Assembly: GCF_002723615.1 (NCBI RefSeq) | Contig: NZ_KZ304954.1 | Span: forward strand, 62,001 to 126,000 | Reading direction: 5' to 3' | From: Limimaricola cinnabarinus | Lineage (GTDB): Bacteria; Pseudomonadota; Alphaproteobacteria; Rhodobacterales; Rhodobacteraceae | Length of the DNA: 64,000 nucleotides | Part shown: one piece after another, positions 60,932-64,000 of the stretch | Numbering within the stretch: position 1 is the stretch's first letter | How the letters are laid out: the number at the start of each line of letters is the position of its first letter | Position numbers and translations under genes: made by a program | Notes under the pieces: generated by a model | Told to the model about the DNA's origin: nothing | What the model saw: the letters and a program-made list of their open reading frames with translations, nothing else | Database searches by the model: none

Positions 60932-62044
60932 CTAGTCGAGCAGCAGGTCGACCCAGACCAGCCGGTGCGCCGAGGCGCGCGTGGCGGCCTCGGCCAGATC
61001 GCCCGCCTCGGGCCAGACCACGCCCGCGCCGAGGACGGCGAGCCCCTCGCGCGAGGGCAGGACGTAATCCACGCGCAGGTTGCCCGGGCCCTCGGGCGGC
61101 GCGCTCCAATCGGCGGTGTCGAGCGCCGGCTCGCCCGCATGCGCCGCGTCGGCGGCGGCGCGGGCGCCGGGGCTTTCGGGGCGCGCATCCTGCAGGCGCG
61201 GATCGGCGAGCAGGGCGCGCATCGTCTCGCGCCGTCCCGCGCCATCGGCGGGGTCGAGATTGGCCAGCCCGAGGATCGCGAAGGGAGGTTTCGGGGGCGG
61301 GCCGAGATCGCCGTCCATGAACCGCTGCCAGAGCCGGATCTCGTCGCGGTTGCGCAGCCCGTTGGCGTCCTCCGGCCCGTCGAAGACCGGCGGCGTCGCG
61401 GCGAAGGCCATGAGGGTGAGCGGCCCGTCGGGCGTGCGCGCCGTCACCACCCAGTGCCCGGTGCTCGACAGGCGGCGCGCGGCCTGCGCCTCGGCCGAAG
61501 GGAAGGGCGCGCCGCCGCGCGCGGGCTGCTCCGCGCCGGGCAGGTCGCGCCACAAGAGCGGGGTGAAGTCGCGCCTGAGGTCGAGCGGGTGGCGCGACAT
61601 GAGCGCCATCGCGCCCTCGCCGGTGAAGCGGCCATAGCCCTGCGCATCGCGCGCGCGACCGGTCCGGCCATCGCCGTCGAGATCATGGCCCGAGGCGCGG
61701 CCCGCATTCGACGGCAGGGCGATGAGATGGGGGTAATCCGGCCCGCCCGCATCGCGCAGCAGCGCCGCGAATGCCGCGAGGGCCGCGCCCTGCGCGTCGT
61801 GATCGAAACCGGTCAGCAGCAGGATGTCGGGCGCGGCATGGGCGATGACGCGGGCGGCGTCCTGCACCTGCGCCTCATCGCGGCGGATGTCGCGCAGCAG
61901 CAGGCCGGGGCCGTCACGGCCCAGATCCGGGGCATAGGTGGCAAGGCGGAGCGGCTCGGCGCTGGCGGAAAGGGGGGCCGCGAGCAGGGCGGCAAGGGCA
62001 GAAAGGGCGGCAGGCAGGGCGCGGTGGCGCGCCGCCTGCCTCAC
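60932..62044 (-). CDS. Exported endonuclease/exonuclease/phosphatase-fold protein
   Basis: 370 aa. After an Arg/Ala-rich leader, [21 protein letters not shown] is a signal peptide (cleavage near ASA-E). The mature part is an EEP-like domain: [57 protein letters not shown], and [13 protein letters not shown] near the end. Substrate (nucleic acid, phospholipid or inositol phosphate) unknown. Start is GTG at 62044 overlapping the upstream stop (GTGA), so it is coupled to the membrane-protein gene. Confidence 0.8.
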   Translation of the reverse strand: MRQAARHRALPAALSALAALLAAPLSASAEPLRLATYAPDLGRDGPGLLLRDIRRDEAQVQDAARVIAHAAPDILLLTGFDHDAQGAALAAFAALLRDAGGPDYPHLIALPSNAGRASGHDLDGDGRTGRARDAQGYGRFTGEGAMALMSRHPLDLRRDFTPLLWRDLPGAEQPARGGAPFPSAEAQAARRLSSTGHWVVTARTPDGPLTLMAFAATPPVFDGPEDANGLRNRDEIRLWQRFMDGDLGPPPKPPFAILGLANLDPADGAGRRETMRALLADPRLQDARPESPGARAAADAAHAGEPALDTADWSAPPEGPGNLRVDYVLPSREGLAVLGAGVVWPEAGDLAEAATRASAHRLVWVDLLLD

Positions 62045-62874
62045 GCCGGGATCAGCCCGGCCTCGCGCGCGGAGGCGCGTTCGCGCTGGGCGCCGATCAT
62101 CTCGGCCACGCGCTGCAGCGCGACGCCGCGCATCAGAAGGCTCGCCGGCAGGAAGGCCCAACAGGTCATGGTCCAGATCAGCGTATGCGGGTTCGACAGG
62201 TCGAGCGGGCCGAGCAGCGGCGCGCCGAGCGACAGCAGCGCCGGGATCACGAAGGGCAGCAGGAAGCCCAGCACGAGGTTGAACTGCCCGTCGCGGCGCA
62301 GGCGCCAGATCACGTCCGGCCCGGCGGTCGGGTCGAAGGTGGGCAGGTTGATCCAGACGTTGAAATGGCCCGAGCGCATCGGCCAGCCGCGATAGCGCAG
62401 CAGCCCGGCAAAGGTCACCAGCGAGCCGAGCGAAAGCAGGTAGCTCAGCGCCGCGCTGGCGCGGACCTGTTCGGTCAGCGCGGCGGGCGCGCCGTCGGGC
62501 AGGGTCAGCATGACGAGGCGCACGGGCGAATAGGGGATGTCGAGCAGCTGGCCCAACCCCGCGCCCAGCGTGGTGACCAGCGCCGCGATGGGCGCGGCTT
62601 CGGCCCCGTCGCGCAGCAGCACCGACAGCAGGAACACCGACAGCGCCGCGGCCAGAAAGCGGATGCGGTTGAAGGGCGGCGCGTCGCGGAATTCGACGAG
62701 GCTCGGCGAGAGCGAGGTGTATTCGACCACCGTGAAGAGCCCCGCGCCCAGCGCCACGAGAGCGACGATTTCCGGTGTGCCCGAACCGCCTGTCTGCAGC
62801 AGCATGGAGGGGGTTGCGATCATCAACACCACCAGCGCCGCCCGCAGGAGTCCTCCTGTCAGTCGCGTGACCAT
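62041..62874 (-). CDS. Integral membrane protein of unknown function
   Basis: 277 aa with about six hydrophobic segments (LLRAALVVLMIATPSMLL, EIVALVALGAGLFTVVEY, IRFLAAALSVFLLSVLLR, ALSYLLSLGSLVTFAGLL, LVLGFLLPFVIPALLSLG, LIWTMTCWAFLPASLLM). No family recognised. ATG at 62874. It forms a two-gene operon with the exported EEP-fold protein, which suggests a joint envelope function. It lies inside the leu region but has nothing visible to do with leucine. Confidence 0.75.
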   Translation of the reverse strand: MVTRLTGGLLRAALVVLMIATPSMLLQTGGSGTPEIVALVALGAGLFTVVEYTSLSPSLVEFRDAPPFNRIRFLAAALSVFLLSVLLRDGAEAAPIAALVTTLGAGLGQLLDIPYSPVRLVMLTLPDGAPAALTEQVRASAALSYLLSLGSLVTFAGLLRYRGWPMRSGHFNVWINLPTFDPTAGPDVIWRLRRDGQFNLVLGFLLPFVIPALLSLGAPLLGPLDLSNPHTLIWTMTCWAFLPASLLMRGVALQRVAEMIGAQRERASAREAGLIPA

Positions 62875-63206
62875 AGTTTGCCCATTTCTACGCCGAGCGG
62901 CCACGTTTCGATGTCGCGGCTCTGTACCGACGTGCCTCGGTCCTCGCGGACCCGATTGCCTCAATCCTGCCACTATTTGTGCCCTTTCCCGATGAAGGCA
63001 GCAACGACTGTTTTCCAACAAGCCGTTGAACTGCGGCGCTTTTGCGACGGGTCGGGCACGGCAATGAAGCGATAATGCGGCAAATCCCCCAAGATCGCAG
63101 GTTTGTCGATCCTTCATGTGGTGGTGAATGAGGGCCAATCCACCATATGGGGGGACCTTGGGCTGACCCTACGGCACGATCCGGCCATATGGGGCCGGAT
63201 ATGCAA
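62875..63206. other. Gap between leuD terminator and the membrane-protein gene
   Basis: No gene seen. It has two copies of CCATATGGGG at 63143 and 63185, a CCGGCC / GGCCGG hairpin at 63181-63198, and probably the promoter of the minus-strand operon. An isolated GATAAT (63071) has no well-placed -35. Confidence 0.4.
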
Positions 63207-63230
63207 GAGGCGGCCCCGAAAGGCCGCCTC
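63207..63230 (-). terminator. Hairpin terminator of leuD
   Basis: Nine-base perfect stem GAGGCGGCC / GGCCGCCTC with loop CCGAAA, 41 bases after the leuD stop on the minus strand. Confidence 0.65.
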
Positions 63231-63271
63231 ATTCCTGTCCGAATCCGGCGATGAGCCGGTGCCCGGAAAGC

Positions 63272-63877
63272 TCAGACCCAGGGGCGCGCCTGGCCCGCCT
63301 GCGCCTCGAAACTGTCGATCGCGCCGGCCTTCTCCATGGTCAGGCCGATATCGTCGAGCCCCTCGAGCAGGCAGTGCTTGCGGAAGGGATCGACCTCGAA
63401 GGAGAAGCTTTCGCCCTCGGAGGTGGTCACCGTCTGGTTTTCCAGATCGATGTCGAGCCGGGCGTTGGAGCCCTTCTCGGCATCCTTCATCAGCACGTCG
63501 ATCTGCTCTTGCGGCAGGGTGATCGGCAGGATGCCGTTCTTGAAGCAGTTGTTGAAGAAGATGTCCGCGAAGGAGGTCGAGATCACGCATTTGATCCCGA
63601 AATCCTTGATCGCCCAGGGCGCGTGCTCGCGCGAGGAGCCGCAGCCGAAATTGTCGCCCGCGACGATGATCTCGGCATTGCGGTAGGCCGGCTTGTTGAG
63701 CACGAAATCGGGGATCTCGTTGCCCGCGTCGTCATAGCGCATCTCGGCGAAGAGGTTCACCCCGAGCCCCGACCGCTTGATGGTCTTGAGGAACTGCTTG
63801 GGGATGATCATGTCCGTGTCGATGTTGACCAGCGGCATGGGGGCGGCGACGCCCGAGAAGCTTTCGAACTTGTCCAT
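63272..63877 (-). CDS. leuD: 3-isopropylmalate dehydratase small subunit
   Basis: 201 aa small subunit of the isopropylmalate isomerase. [15 protein letters not shown] near residue 17, [15 protein letters not shown] near 75, and [16 protein letters not shown] are family signatures. ATG at 63877 overlaps the leuC stop by one base (TGATG); a GTG codon one triplet earlier would add one residue. Confidence 0.96.
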   Translation of the reverse strand: MDKFESFSGVAAPMPLVNIDTDMIIPKQFLKTIKRSGLGVNLFAEMRYDDAGNEIPDFVLNKPAYRNAEIIVAGDNFGCGSSREHAPWAIKDFGIKCVISTSFADIFFNNCFKNGILPITLPQEQIDVLMKDAEKGSNARLDIDLENQTVTTSEGESFSFEVDPFRKHCLLEGLDDIGLTMEKAGAIDSFEAQAGQARPWV

Positions 63878-64000
63878 CACATGATCTCCCGCACGTCGGT
63901 CAAATGTCCGGTGATCGCGGCGGCCGCCGCCATCGCCGGGCTCATCAAATGGGTCCGCCCGCCGCGGCCCTGCCGGCCCTCGAAATTGCGGTTCGAGGTC
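63877..64000 (-). CDS. leuC: 3-isopropylmalate dehydratase large subunit, C-terminal end
   Basis: Only the last ~40 codons are in the window. They read [20 protein letters not shown] and then [17 protein letters not shown]-stop, the conserved LeuC tail that contributes to the active site. The rest lies beyond the right edge. Coupled to leuD. Confidence 0.93.
   Translation of the reverse strand, partial: TSNRNFEGRQGRGGRTHLMSPAMAAAAAITGHLTDVREIM

Overview
The window is a high-GC chromosomal segment from an alphaproteobacterium, and the gene content and order point to Rhodobacteraceae (Rhodobacterales). Indicators are addAB, the maf-aroE-coaE-dnaQ-secB-fxsA-timA-mltA block, hemJ-rho-mnmE-mnmG-rsmG-parAB, rpsT-dnaA-dnaN-recF-gyrB, an alphaproteobacterial fla-type flagellar block, GANTC-rich DNA at cell-cycle loci, and perfect parS sites. 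I cannot assign a genus. Nearly all of it is core, vertically inherited DNA. I see no insertion sequence, prophage, CRISPR array or integrated island.

Layout. 0-5 kb: end of addB and all of addA (break repair), then trxA. 5.5-7.5 kb: hslVU behind an excellent sigma-32 type promoter. 7.5-12.9 kb: phosphoesterase, lipid/diacylglycerol-kinase-like gene, MFS transporter, Smr protein, mltA and timA. 13.0-16.8 kb: fxsA, secB, then dnaQ-coaE-aroE-maf on the minus strand. 16.8-17.25 kb: a gene-free stretch with 13 GANTC sites, DnaA-box-like sites and AT-rich runs, which I call as the probable oriC. 17.2-24.6 kb: hemJ, rho, mnmE, mnmG, rsmG, parA, parB reading away from the origin; two perfect 16-bp parS palindromes lie inside mnmG and rsmG. 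24.6-27.0 kb: hemW, rdgB, rph. 27.2-28.8 kb: hrcA-grpE. 28.9-35.7 kb: mutS, maeB, a PfkB sugar kinase and a TauE/SafE transporter. 35.8-36.5 kb: a conserved-looking protein of unknown function. 36.7-43.1 kb: flagellar genes motB, flgE, a fliC fragment, flgN-like, rod-binding, fliK, flgD. 43.1-47.6 kb: ubiB, ubiE, mutM, an enoyl-CoA hydratase, rpsT. 48.4-54.8 kb: dnaA, dnaN, recF, gyrB. 54.9-57.3 kb: a LOV-domain HWE histidine kinase, a single-domain response regulator and two tiny exported proteins. 57.4-64 kb: asd, tRNA-Pro(CGG), a DMT transporter, leuB, an EEP-fold protein, a membrane protein, leuD and the end of leuC.

How it fits together. The window holds the initiation and segregation centre of the chromosome: probable oriC, parS and parAB within 8 kb, with the initiator, clamp, RecF and gyrase genes about 31 kb away. 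The probable oriC and the long leader of dnaA are both crowded with GANTC, the CcrM methylation site, which suggests methylation-linked timing of initiation at both loci. Genes on either side of 17 kb mostly read away from it, as expected for a replication origin.

The main anomaly is at 38.9 kb. flgE loses its last dozen or so codons and runs straight into the 5' end of a flagellin gene on the opposite strand, which itself stops after about 45 native codons. A deletion between short repeats, removing the late flagellar genes normally found between flgE and fliC, is the simplest reading; an assembly error is the main alternative.
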